Notes under the pieces: model-generated | Told to the model about the DNA's origin: nothing | Seen by the model: only the letters and a program-made list of their open reading frames with translations | Database searches by the model: none | Source of the DNA: Egerieenecus sp048201975 | Lineage (GTDB): Bacteria; Bacillota; Clostridia; Christensenellales; Aristaeellaceae | Length of the DNA: 13,412 nt | Direction: 5' to 3' | NCBI GenBank assembly: GCA_048201975.1 | Contig: DBFBGQ010000044.1 | Span: 1-13,412 of the forward strand | Translations under genes and position numbers: made by a program | Shown: positions 7,551 through 13,089 of the stretch, piece after piece | Layout of the letters: every line of letters starts with the position of its first letter | Numbering within the stretch: position 1 is the stretch's first letter

Positions 7551-7567
7551 CAATTCCCGTAGAATTG
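7551..7567. promoter_or_regulatory. Palindrome CAATTC-n5-GAATTG, possible operator
   Basis: A perfect 6-bp inverted repeat with a 5-nt spacer lies between the divergent promoters of the two-component operon and infC, about 24 nt upstream of the minus-strand -35 box. It could be a regulator-binding site. PhoB/WalR-type regulators usually bind direct rather than inverted repeats, so autoregulation is not specifically supported. Confidence 0.25.
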
Positions 7568-7625
7568 AAAGAAATGCCAGCCGTCTTTTTGCGGAAAAAC
7601 GCAGGGCGCATAGGCGAAAAAGTGC

Positions 7626-7654
7626 TTGACAGCGCAGGGGCAGACTGCTATAAT
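7626..7654 (+). promoter_or_regulatory. Consensus sigma-A promoter of infC-rpmI-rplT
   Basis: TTGACA (7626-7631) and TATAAT (7649-7654) are both perfect consensus hexamers separated by 17 nt. Transcription should start near 7661, leaving about 167 nt of leader before infC. Such a strong promoter fits a ribosomal-protein operon. Confidence 0.92.
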
Positions 7655-7660
7655 ATCCCT

Positions 7661-7828
7661 GTTTGAAGCAGAAGCTTGCCCGCTTCTCGCCTCGCGGCTT
7701 ACGCTGCCGGGCTGATGGCACGTCGTTCCCTCGGGAATGCGGATGCGCGTTTGTGCGGCGGGTGAGTTTTCTCCCCCGCCGTTTTTTTGCGGAAGGGGAA
7801 GCGGTCAGACACAACTTTGAGGAGGTGC
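7661..7828 (+). ncRNA. infC leader with attenuator (L20-leader-like)
   Basis: The untranslated leader contains several hairpins ending in an intrinsic terminator at 7756-7788. Segment CTTGCCCGC (7675-7683) can pair over nine positions, two of them G-U, with GCGGGTGAG (7758-7766), which is the 5' arm of that terminator. The same upstream segment can instead be trapped in a local hairpin, AGAAGC (7670-7675) with GCTTCT (7682-7687). This gives mutually exclusive terminator and antiterminator folds. In Bacillota the infC-rpmI-rplT operon is known to be feedback-controlled by L20 binding its leader and causing premature termination. I assign this class from position and foldability, not from a covariance-model search. 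Confidence 0.7.
7756..7788 (+). terminator. Intrinsic terminator inside the infC leader
   Basis: CGGCGGG (7756-7762) pairs with CCCGCCG (7775-7781). GAG/CTC continues the stem past one mismatch, the loop is TTTT, and seven T follow (7782-7788). It lies about 40 nt upstream of infC rather than after a gene, so it must act as a conditional terminator. Confidence 0.88.
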
Positions 7829-8422
7829 ATGGACATCGCAACCGATCTGATGATTAACGAGGAGATTCGCGACCGTGAAGTTCGACTGATCGACGAAAAC
7901 GGCGAACAGCTGGGCGTGATGATTACCCGCAAGGCGCTGGAGCTGGCAGAGGAAAAGGGGCTTGACCTGGTCAAGATCTCGCCCAATGCAAAGCCCCCGG
8001 TGTGCAAGCTGATGGACTACGACAAGCACCGTTATGAGCAGGCCAAGCGGGAACGCGAGCTCCGCAAAAATCAGCGGGTCGTCGATCTGAAAGAAGTGCA
8101 GCTGTCGGCCACCATCGAGGAAAACGATGTGCTGACCAAGGCCAAAATGGCCCGCCGCTTCCTGGAGGATGGCGACAAGGTCAAGGTATCCATCCGCTTC
8201 CGTGGCCGTCAGATCACCCACTCGGATATCGGCATGCGTGTCATGCAGGACTTCGCCGAACGCGTCAAGGACGTGAGCAGCGTGGAACGCAGACCCCTGC
8301 TGGACGGCCGGCACATGATCATGATCCTGGCGCCCAAGGCGGAGAAGGCGTCCTTTGCGGAAAAGAAAGCCCGCAAGGCCACCGAAGCCGGCGGGGAGAA
8401 ATCCCCCACGGCGCAGCAATAA
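7829..8422 (+). CDS. infC: Translation initiation factor IF-3
   Basis: Encodes about 197 residues. The N-domain begins INEEIRDREVRLIDENGEQLG, and then LDLVKISPNAKPPVCKLMDYDKHRYEQ and the basic linker follow. The C-domain contains VSIRFRGRQITHSDIGM and RRPLLDGRHMIMILAP. These are unmistakable IF-3 signatures. IF-3 binds the 30S subunit, prevents premature 50S joining and checks start-codon pairing. The start is debatable: ATG at 7829 sits only 3 nt after GGAGG, whereas ATC at 7835 has a 9-nt spacing. infC in other bacteria often uses AUU/AUC/AUA starts for self-regulation. The C-terminal tail after ILAPKAEK is lysine/alanine rich and probably disordered. It is the first gene of the infC-rpmI-rplT operon. 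Confidence 0.97.
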   Translation: MDIATDLMINEEIRDREVRLIDENGEQLGVMITRKALELAEEKGLDLVKISPNAKPPVCKLMDYDKHRYEQAKRERELRKNQRVVDLKEVQLSATIEENDVLTKAKMARRFLEDGDKVKVSIRFRGRQITHSDIGMRVMQDFAERVKDVSSVERRPLLDGRHMIMILAPKAEKASFAEKKARKATEAGGEKSPTAQQ

Positions 8423-8446
8423 ACAGCATTGGAAGGAGGAACCACC

Positions 8447-8647
8447 ATGCCTAAGCAAAAGTCCCATCGCGGTGCTGCAAAGCGCTTTTCCTTTACCAAG
8501 ACGGGGATTGTCAAGCATAAGCAGATGAACGCCAACCACCAGGTACGTCTCAAGACCACCAAGCGTACCCGGCACCTGCGCGCCGCCGGCATTGTTGACA
8601 ACAACGCCGAAGCCCGCACGATTCATAAGCTGCTGCCCTACAAATAA
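8447..8647 (+). CDS. rpmI: Large ribosomal subunit protein bL35
   Basis: Encodes 66 residues, the normal bL35 length. The start is the ATG at 8447, placed 8 nt after GGAGG. Typical bL35 features are MPKQKSHRGAAKRF, the basic TGIVKHKQMNANHQ and the C-terminal AEARTIHKLLPYK. It is a small, basic 50S protein. It lies 24 nt after infC and 31 nt before rplT in the canonical operon order, and would share the leader-based control seen upstream of infC. Confidence 0.97.
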   Translation: MPKQKSHRGAAKRFSFTKTGIVKHKQMNANHQVRLKTTKRTRHLRAAGIVDNNAEARTIHKLLPYK

Positions 8648-8678
8648 GCCAAAGCGCTAGCAAGGAGGAAAAAATCCC

Positions 8679-9026
8679 ATGGCACGTATTAAGGGAGCTG
8701 TCAACGCTCATAAAAAACGCCGCAAGGTGATGAAGCTGGCCAAGGGCTACTGGGGCGCCAAGTCCAAGCAGTACCGCGCCGCTACCGAACAGGTCGCCCG
8801 TTCTCTGCGTTATGCCTATGAAGGCCGCAAGCTGCGCAAGCGTGATTTCCGCCGTCTGTGGATCACCCGTATCAACGCTGCCGCCCGCCTCAACGGCATG
8901 AGCTATTCCACCTTTATCAACGGCCTGAAGAAGCATCATGTGGACATCAACCGCAAAATGCTGGCCGACATCGCCGTGAACGATGCCGCTACCTTCACCA
9001 GCCTGGTGGAAATTGCCAAGCAGTAA
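8679..9026 (+). CDS. rplT: Large ribosomal subunit protein bL20
   Basis: Encodes 115 residues with AAGGAGG ahead of the ATG. The basic N-terminal extension (MARIKGAVNAHKKRRKVMKLAKGYWGAKSKQYR) and the conserved core (RDFRRLWITRINAAARLNGMSYSTFINGL...NRKMLADIA) are diagnostic. bL20 is needed early in 50S assembly, and in Bacillota it also acts as feedback repressor of this operon by binding the infC leader. It is the last gene of the operon and is followed by a strong terminator. Confidence 0.98.
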   Translation: MARIKGAVNAHKKRRKVMKLAKGYWGAKSKQYRAATEQVARSLRYAYEGRKLRKRDFRRLWITRINAAARLNGMSYSTFINGLKKHHVDINRKMLADIAVNDAATFTSLVEIAKQ

Positions 9027-9049
9027 ACCGCCATTCCATGGCCTATCAG

Positions 9050-9088
9050 AACCGTTCAGCGCGCTCTTGCGCTGGCGGTTCTTTTTTT
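9050..9088 (+). terminator. Intrinsic terminator after rplT
   Basis: AACCG (9050-9054) and AGCGC (9058-9062) pair with GGTT and GCGCT in the 3' arm, with a short internal mismatch. CTTTTTTT follows at 9081-9088. It closes the infC-rpmI-rplT operon. Confidence 0.9.
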
Positions 9089-9169
9089 ATCATAAAACAT
9101 ATTTGTCAATTGCCAAAATTAGGAAAATACGCCATAAGCGTAATTTTGATACTTATTGTGTAGAATCTA

Positions 9170-9198
9170 TTTTCAATTTTGTTGCCCTATGCTATAAT
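9170..9198 (+). promoter_or_regulatory. Extended -10 promoter upstream of spo0A
   Basis: TATAAT (9193-9198) is preceded by TGC, an extended -10 element, and by TTTTCA (9170-9175) at a 17-nt spacing. It lies in an AT-rich 150-nt gap between the rplT terminator and spo0A. TGTAGAA at 9159-9165, one base from the 0A-box consensus TGTCGAA, lies just upstream; a single weak match like this could be chance. Confidence 0.65.
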
Positions 9199-9239
9199 AA
9201 AATTGCAAGCATGAAAAGTACAAAAGGTGTGAGCGGCAA

Positions 9240-10031
9240 ATGCGGGCGTTACAGACCAACCGTGACGTGCGAGTGTTGATATGCGAAGATCATCCGGCCC
9301 AGCGCATCTCTCTGGTGGAATGCCTGTCCGAGCAGGTGGGGGTGCAGGTAGTCTGTGCGGTAACGGATGGGCTGGAGGCATTGCAGCGAATCCCCGCGCT
9401 TCAGCCGGATGTGGTCATTTGCGATCTGGTTATGCCGCACCTGGATGGTTTCGGCCTGCTGGAGCGCATGGCGCAGCTGCCTTACCCGCCGCAGGTGATT
9501 GTACTGACATCGTTGAAGCGGGATGATTTCATACTGCGGGCCTTGGAGCTGGGCGCGGCGTATTACATGGTCAAGCCGGTGGAATCGGACATACTGACCA
9601 AGCGGATCCTATCCGCGGCCAGGCGGCGCGATCAATGCGTGGCGGTGGAAGCACGGATGGAGGACGCCATGAGCTACGCCGGTTCGCTGGAGGAGCGGAT
9701 CAGTGCGTTGCTGCTGCAATTGCGCGTGCCGGCACATTTGAGCGGCTATCGGTTCATCCGCCAGGCGATCCTGCTGGCGTTGGCGGATCCCACGCTGCTG
9801 GAATGCGTGACGTATGCGCTGTACCCGAAGGTGGCCGCACACTTCGGCACCTCCGCCAGCTGTGTGGAGCGCGGCATACGCAATGCCATCAACGTGGCGT
9901 GGAACCGGGGCGGCCCCGGCATCTTTTCCGGAATTATGGGCTGCCAGCTGGATAGCGGCGATAAGCCCACCAACCGTGAACTGCTGGCCAGCTTGGTAGA
10001 GACGCTGCGCTATCGTTATCTGCCCAAATAA
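9240..10031 (+). CDS. spo0A: Spo0A, master regulator of sporulation
   Basis: Encodes 263 residues (B. subtilis Spo0A has 267). The receiver domain has E16/D17 in place of the usual double Asp, the phospho-acceptor D62 in CDLVMPHLDG, T90 in VLTSLK and K112 in MVKPVE. The C-terminal sigma-factor-contacting and DNA-binding domain (~150-263) carries hallmarks found only in Spo0A: LRVPAHLSGYRFIRQAI, TYALYPKVAAHFGTSAS, VERGIRNAINVAWNRG and KPTNRELLASL. The recognition region reads ASCVERGIRNAI, whereas B. subtilis has ASRVERAIRHAI, so one Arg is Cys and one His is Asn. The ribosome site is weak (AAAGGTG, about 12 nt upstream). The usual neighbour spoIVB is absent; the gene stands alone between rplT and tRNA-Trp. 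Its presence indicates an endospore former or a recent descendant of one. Confidence 0.92.
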   Translation: MRALQTNRDVRVLICEDHPAQRISLVECLSEQVGVQVVCAVTDGLEALQRIPALQPDVVICDLVMPHLDGFGLLERMAQLPYPPQVIVLTSLKRDDFILRALELGAAYYMVKPVESDILTKRILSAARRRDQCVAVEARMEDAMSYAGSLEERISALLLQLRVPAHLSGYRFIRQAILLALADPTLLECVTYALYPKVAAHFGTSASCVERGIRNAINVAWNRGGPGIFSGIMGCQLDSGDKPTNRELLASLVETLRYRYLPK

Positions 10032-10068
10032 GCCGCAGAATTTCTTTGGTGGAAAGCAAAACTTTTCC

Positions 10069-10097
10069 TTGACACATACACCACGTTTTGCTATAAT
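10069..10097 (+). promoter_or_regulatory. Consensus promoter of tRNA-Trp
   Basis: TTGACA (10069-10074) and TATAAT (10092-10097) are separated by 17 nt. The start point would fall near 10104, about 10 nt before the mature tRNA. Confidence 0.9.
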
Positions 10098-10113
10098 ACC
10101 AACTGTTCCACGC

Positions 10114-10187
10114 AGGGGCATGGTGTAATGGTAACACGTGGGTCTCCAAAACCTTTGTTGAGGGTTCGAGTCCTTCTGCCCCTGCCA
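10114..10187 (+). tRNA. tRNA-Trp (anticodon CCA)
   Basis: A full cloverleaf can be drawn. The acceptor arm is AGGGGCA with TGCCCCT, followed by discriminator G and an encoded CCA end. The D-arm is GTGT/ACAC, and the anticodon loop CTCCAAA has CCA at 10146-10148. The T-arm is GAGGG-TTCGAGT-CCTTC. The outermost anticodon-stem pair is a T-T mismatch. The sequence strongly resembles Bacillota tRNA-Trp. It has its own promoter and terminator. Confidence 0.95.
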
Positions 10188-10190
10188 TCA

Positions 10191-10231
10191 AATCACCCAT
10201 GTTTTGATACAAAGCGTGGGTGATTCTTTTT
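10191..10231 (+). terminator. Intrinsic terminator after tRNA-Trp
   Basis: AATCACCCA (10191-10199) pairs perfectly with TGGGTGATT (10217-10225), and CTTTTT follows. It lies just 3 nt after the CCA end. Confidence 0.88.
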
Positions 10232-10287
10232 GCACTTATAGACTGATAAAGCGTCAAAATATAGGGCTATAACGACAAAAGCGCCCT

Positions 10288-10377
10288 CTACGGCGCAAGG
10301 AATCGAATGTACGGCGTCATTTGGTCGGATAGGGATTGTCCCTGTCCGGCCTTTTTGATTCCAAAGTTGGGCTCCAT
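10288..10377 (-). other. Possible small ORF or peptide remnant, 29 codons
   Basis: Minus-strand frame from ATG (10377) to TAG (10288). It begins MEPNFGIKKAG and ends MTPYIRFLAP, with a protein-like mix of residues. There is no ribosome site, and an in-frame TAA lies directly before the ATG, so it may be a gene remnant or chance. Its stop codon lies inside a GCGCC/GGCGC hairpin (10281-10296). On this strand that hairpin is followed by TTTTG, a weak terminator. Confidence 0.3.
10326..10355 (+). terminator. Terminator-like hairpin in the intergenic region
   Basis: CGGATAGGGA (10326-10335) pairs with TCCCTGTCCG (10339-10348) over ten positions with one G-U pair and a TTG loop. GGCC precedes the T-run: 10349-10350 is GC, then CTTTTT at 10351-10356. 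No plus-strand gene ends nearby apart from the already terminated tRNA, so it is either a back-up terminator or part of a larger element. Confidence 0.5.
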
Positions 10378-10462
10378 TTAGGATAATTCGGTGCTAAATA
10401 AGCAAAAATGCACCCAACTTTGGACGATTATAGAAAAACGTCACGAGTTAAAAGAATCGTCC
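10361..10462. repeat. Chained inverted repeats in the intergenic region
   Basis: A perfect 11-bp inverted repeat, CCAAAGTTGGG (10361-10371) and CCCAACTTTGG (10413-10423), encloses a nested GGTGC (10390-10394) and GCACC (10410-10414) pair. Immediately after, and sharing two bases, GGACGATT (10422-10429) pairs with AATCGTCC (10455-10462). The rest of 10232-10475 is AT-rich and shows no gene beyond the 29-codon frame. The repeats could be the ends of a small mobile element, an integration site or a structured RNA. Confidence 0.6.
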
Positions 10463-10475
10463 GAAGTATGCTGCA

Positions 10476-10505
10476 CTTTCAGATTTTGATATTTCGTGGT
10501 ATAAT
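10476..10505 (+). promoter_or_regulatory. Extended -10 promoter of the accessory operon
   Basis: TATAAT (10500-10505) is preceded by TGG, an extended -10. A weak CTTTCA -35 (10476-10481) lies at an 18-nt spacing. Transcription would start near 10512, about 50 nt before the first ATG, and AGGAGAAGG serves as ribosome site. Confidence 0.65.
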
Positions 10506-10561
10506 TTGAATCAGCAGAATAGGTCTTTTCTACAAAAAATATGAGCAGGAGAAGGTAGCTA

Positions 10562-11458
10562 ATGGGCTGGATTCACGCATTTGAATTGATGTGCTACGGC
10601 ATTGTCGGCATTATGCTGATCGATCTGATTTGTAAGCGCGATTGGGACAGCATGTTCACCTTTGGTTCTGCTGCCATTGTGGGTTTTGTGATGGAGCTGC
10701 TGGCCGTCGCCGTGACGGACATTTACTACTATAATCCCAATTTCTATCTGAATCTCGGTTTTGAACCCAAGCAATTCCCGGTGTTCGGCGGCTTTATGTG
10801 GGGCGGGCTGACGGTGTATGGCATCAAACTGGCGCAGAAGCTGAAATGGGATCGCCTCCACACAGCGCTCATGGCAGGCATGTTCATTGTAACGATGGAT
10901 ATCCTGCTGGATGTGGTCGCCATTCGCCTGGACGGTGGCTTCTGGGTATGGGTCGGTAAGGAAATAAACCTTGGTATTGATCAGCACACCTTCATGAGCG
11001 TCATTTGGGTGAACTTCCTCGGCTACATGATCGAGACGCCCATCGTGGTGTGGCTGACGCTGCGAAAGCGAGAGAAGGTCGCCGAAACCGACTGGAAGCA
11101 GCAGGTGAAACACATGTTCCTCATCGCGCTGCTGGCCATTCTCGTCACTGCGGCAGGCAGTGGCGTTGCCCTGGGGCTGAATCTGCTGACGGACGATTGG
11201 TTTGCCTGCATTGCATTCGTGCTGCTGTGGAGCGTGCTGATGGTGATGCTCATCCGTCGCTGCGCCACCCTAAAACTGCGCCCGGGCAAGCCGGATTGGC
11301 CCATGATGATTTTCTGGGCGATGATGTACGGCTACTGCCTGATTGCGCTGTGCGCGCTGGGTATCGCTGCCGCTACGCCGTGGTTTATGGTAGTCGGTCT
11401 GCTGTTCACTGCCGGAACGCTGTATATTGCATCTGCGAATGAGGAGGAGAAGAGATGA
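10562..11458 (+). CDS. Polytopic membrane protein with DUF422/CruF-like motifs
   Basis: Encodes 298 residues with about eight hydrophobic segments and a lysine-rich C-terminus (EEEKR). The first half carries a spaced motif set resembling the carotenoid-biosynthesis DUF422/CruF (hydratase) family. These are a buried E45, YYY (55-57), PVFGGFMW (73-80), D113-xxx-D117-xx-A120, W128-x-W130 and NFLGY (151-155). In known CruF sequences the matching motifs are DxxxDP, WxW and NFxGW. The second half (four or so further membrane segments) has no recognised match. No carotenoid genes are nearby, so a lipid or isoprenoid substrate is only an inference. The gene is the first of an operon and overlaps the CPBP protease gene by 4 nt (ATGA). 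Coding status is firm; the family link is tentative. Confidence 0.82.
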   Translation: MGWIHAFELMCYGIVGIMLIDLICKRDWDSMFTFGSAAIVGFVMELLAVAVTDIYYYNPNFYLNLGFEPKQFPVFGGFMWGGLTVYGIKLAQKLKWDRLHTALMAGMFIVTMDILLDVVAIRLDGGFWVWVGKEINLGIDQHTFMSVIWVNFLGYMIETPIVVWLTLRKREKVAETDWKQQVKHMFLIALLAILVTAAGSGVALGLNLLTDDWFACIAFVLLWSVLMVMLIRRCATLKLRPGKPDWPMMIFWAMMYGYCLIALCALGIAAATPWFMVVGLLFTAGTLYIASANEEEKR

Positions 11459-12246
11459 AAAAGCTGTATCAGAAGAGTGAACTGTATTTCTCGCTGGTGT
11501 GGATCGGACTGTATGTGGTTGTCATGAATATTGCGCTTCAGTTCTGTGGCGGCTTTGACGATCTGGCCGGCAAAACAGTACCGCAGCTGCTCGTCCCCGT
11601 GGCCTGCGTCATGGCTTTGGCAGCGGCATCCACCATCTGGGTTCTGTGCAATGGACTTTCTGAAAAATACGGTTTTCGCGCCTTCGGGGGCAATGCGAAG
11701 CAGTTCCTGTTTTTTATTCCGCTGATCGTCATGTCCTGCGTCAATCTGAAAAACGGGCTGGGACTGAACGCGTCCATGGCGTTGAGCGTGCTGATGGCCG
11801 TTCAACTGGCGGTGGCAGGCTATGTGGAAGAGATCATCTTCCGTGGATTTCTGTTCCGTGCCATGGAAAAGGACAACCTGCGCACAGCGATCATCGTATC
11901 GGCGGTCACGTTCGGCGCAGGGCACATCGTGAACCTTGGAAATACAGCCGATACATTGGGCGTGCTGCTGCAGGTCTGCTATGCCATCGCCATCGGCTTT
12001 ATGTATACGCTCGTTGTATATAAGGGCGGCAGTCTCTGGCCTTGTATCGTTAGCCATATGTTTGTCAACGGCAGCAGCACGTTTGCGCTGGAGCAGGGGC
12101 CATTCAGTGACCTGGTCGGAGCGATCTTCAGACAGACTTCTGCCGATCTGGTTTCTGTGTGCAGTTCTGCGTTGATTATCATCGTTTCCGGAGGGTATGC
12201 CCTGTGGCTTTGGAAAAAGGTGCGCTGCGGCGACAGGCTGAAGTGA
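11455..12246 (+). CDS. CPBP-family intramembrane glutamic protease
   Basis: Encodes 263 residues with about seven or eight membrane segments. The diagnostic CPBP (CAAX prenyl protease 2/Rce1-like, formerly 'Abi') motifs are present: E125-E126-IIF-R130, F153-GAG-H157 and H201-MFV-N205. All expected catalytic positions are therefore present. In eukaryotes Rce1 trims prenylated proteins. Bacterial members are linked to bacteriocin immunity or processing and to membrane-protein turnover, and the substrate here is unknown. A strong GGAGGAG ribosome site lies inside the end of the upstream gene, and the ATG overlaps its stop. The esterase gene starts 9 nt after this stop, so the three genes should be translated from one message. 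Confidence 0.92.
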   Translation: MKKLYQKSELYFSLVWIGLYVVVMNIALQFCGGFDDLAGKTVPQLLVPVACVMALAAASTIWVLCNGLSEKYGFRAFGGNAKQFLFFIPLIVMSCVNLKNGLGLNASMALSVLMAVQLAVAGYVEEIIFRGFLFRAMEKDNLRTAIIVSAVTFGAGHIVNLGNTADTLGVLLQVCYAIAIGFMYTLVVYKGGSLWPCIVSHMFVNGSSTFALEQGPFSDLVGAIFRQTSADLVSVCSSALIIIVSGGYALWLWKKVRCGDRLK

Positions 12247-12255
12247 TGGGCAACC

Positions 12256-13089
12256 ATGGGAAAGGGCTATACCGTCACAAAAGTATATATCCCTTCCGGC
12301 GATCACCGCATGAAGCTGTTGATTCTCAGCCCCGCCGCCAGCAAGCAACCTCGGGAGAATACCCCCGGCATCCTCTGGATTCACGGCGGAGGGTATGCCG
12401 TTGGCATGGCGGGTATGGTATTTATGTCCCGGGCAAAGCGGCTGGTGACGGAATATGGCGCGGTGGTGATTTCGCCGGAATACCGTCTGGCAGGCAAATC
12501 GCCGTATCCTGCCGCGCTGGAGGATTGCTACGCTGCGCTACTGTATTTGAAAGAGCATGCAGCGGAGCTGGGGTGCGCAGACGATCAGATTATGGTCGGC
12601 GGTGAAAGCGCGGGCGGAGGGCTGACGGCAGCGCTGTGCATGCTTGCACGGGATCGCGGCGAGGTGAATATTGCATTTCAGATGCCGCTGTACCCGATGC
12701 TGGATCACCGGGATACCGATTCCTCACGGGATAACCACGGCATTTCGTGGAATACAAAGCGCAACTATGCGGCATGGAAGCTGTATTTGAGAGATATTTT
12801 CGGAGACATTCCGCCCTATGCCTCACCATCGAGACAGACGGATTACAGTAACCTTCCGCCGGTGTACACCTTTGTCGGTGATCGGGAGCCGTTCTACTGC
12901 GAGACGCTGGCGTATATAGCAAATCTGAAAAAGGAAGGCGTACCTGCTCATGCAGATGTGTATCCCACAGGATTTCATGCGTTTGATATGCTGCTGCCGT
13001 TTCGCAGGATCAGCCGTCAGGCGGTCAGTGAATTTGAGAAACAGTATTTGTATGCAGCGGAGCATTATCGCGCAGCACAAAAGAACTGA
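12256..13089 (+). CDS. Alpha/beta hydrolase, HSL-type esterase
   Basis: Encodes 277 residues. An in-frame TGA at 12244 fixes the start at the ATG at 12256, which lacks a clear ribosome site and probably depends on coupling to the CPBP gene. Hormone-sensitive-lipase family hallmarks are the oxyanion motif HGGG (43-46), the nucleophile Ser118 in GGESAGG, and the catalytic His241 in GFHAFD. The acidic residue falls in VGDREPF: the position usually occupied by Asp of a DP pair is Glu211, with Asp209 two residues before. PEYRLAGKSPYPAALEDC matches the conserved region between strands of this family. There is no signal peptide, so it should be cytoplasmic. It probably hydrolyses short-chain esters or acetylated compounds; the substrate is unknown. 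Confidence 0.93.
   Translation: MGKGYTVTKVYIPSGDHRMKLLILSPAASKQPRENTPGILWIHGGGYAVGMAGMVFMSRAKRLVTEYGAVVISPEYRLAGKSPYPAALEDCYAALLYLKEHAAELGCADDQIMVGGESAGGGLTAALCMLARDRGEVNIAFQMPLYPMLDHRDTDSSRDNHGISWNTKRNYAAWKLYLRDIFGDIPPYASPSRQTDYSNLPPVYTFVGDREPFYCETLAYIANLKKEGVPAHADVYPTGFHAFDMLLPFRRISRQAVSEFEKQYLYAAEHYRAAQKN

Noticed and set aside
9211..9279. 22-codon frame overlapping the spo0A start, a possible leader peptide
   Set aside because: No ribosome site and no recognisable pattern such as codon runs; chance ATG close to the predicted transcript start.
9609..10121. Minus-strand open frame overlapping spo0A and the tRNA promoter
   Set aside because: Overlaps a motif-complete spo0A and has no recognisable domain.
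10297..10312. T-arm-like string (TTCGATTCC on the minus strand), possible tRNA fragment
   Set aside because: The flanks cannot form the 5-bp T-stem and no other tRNA arm is present.
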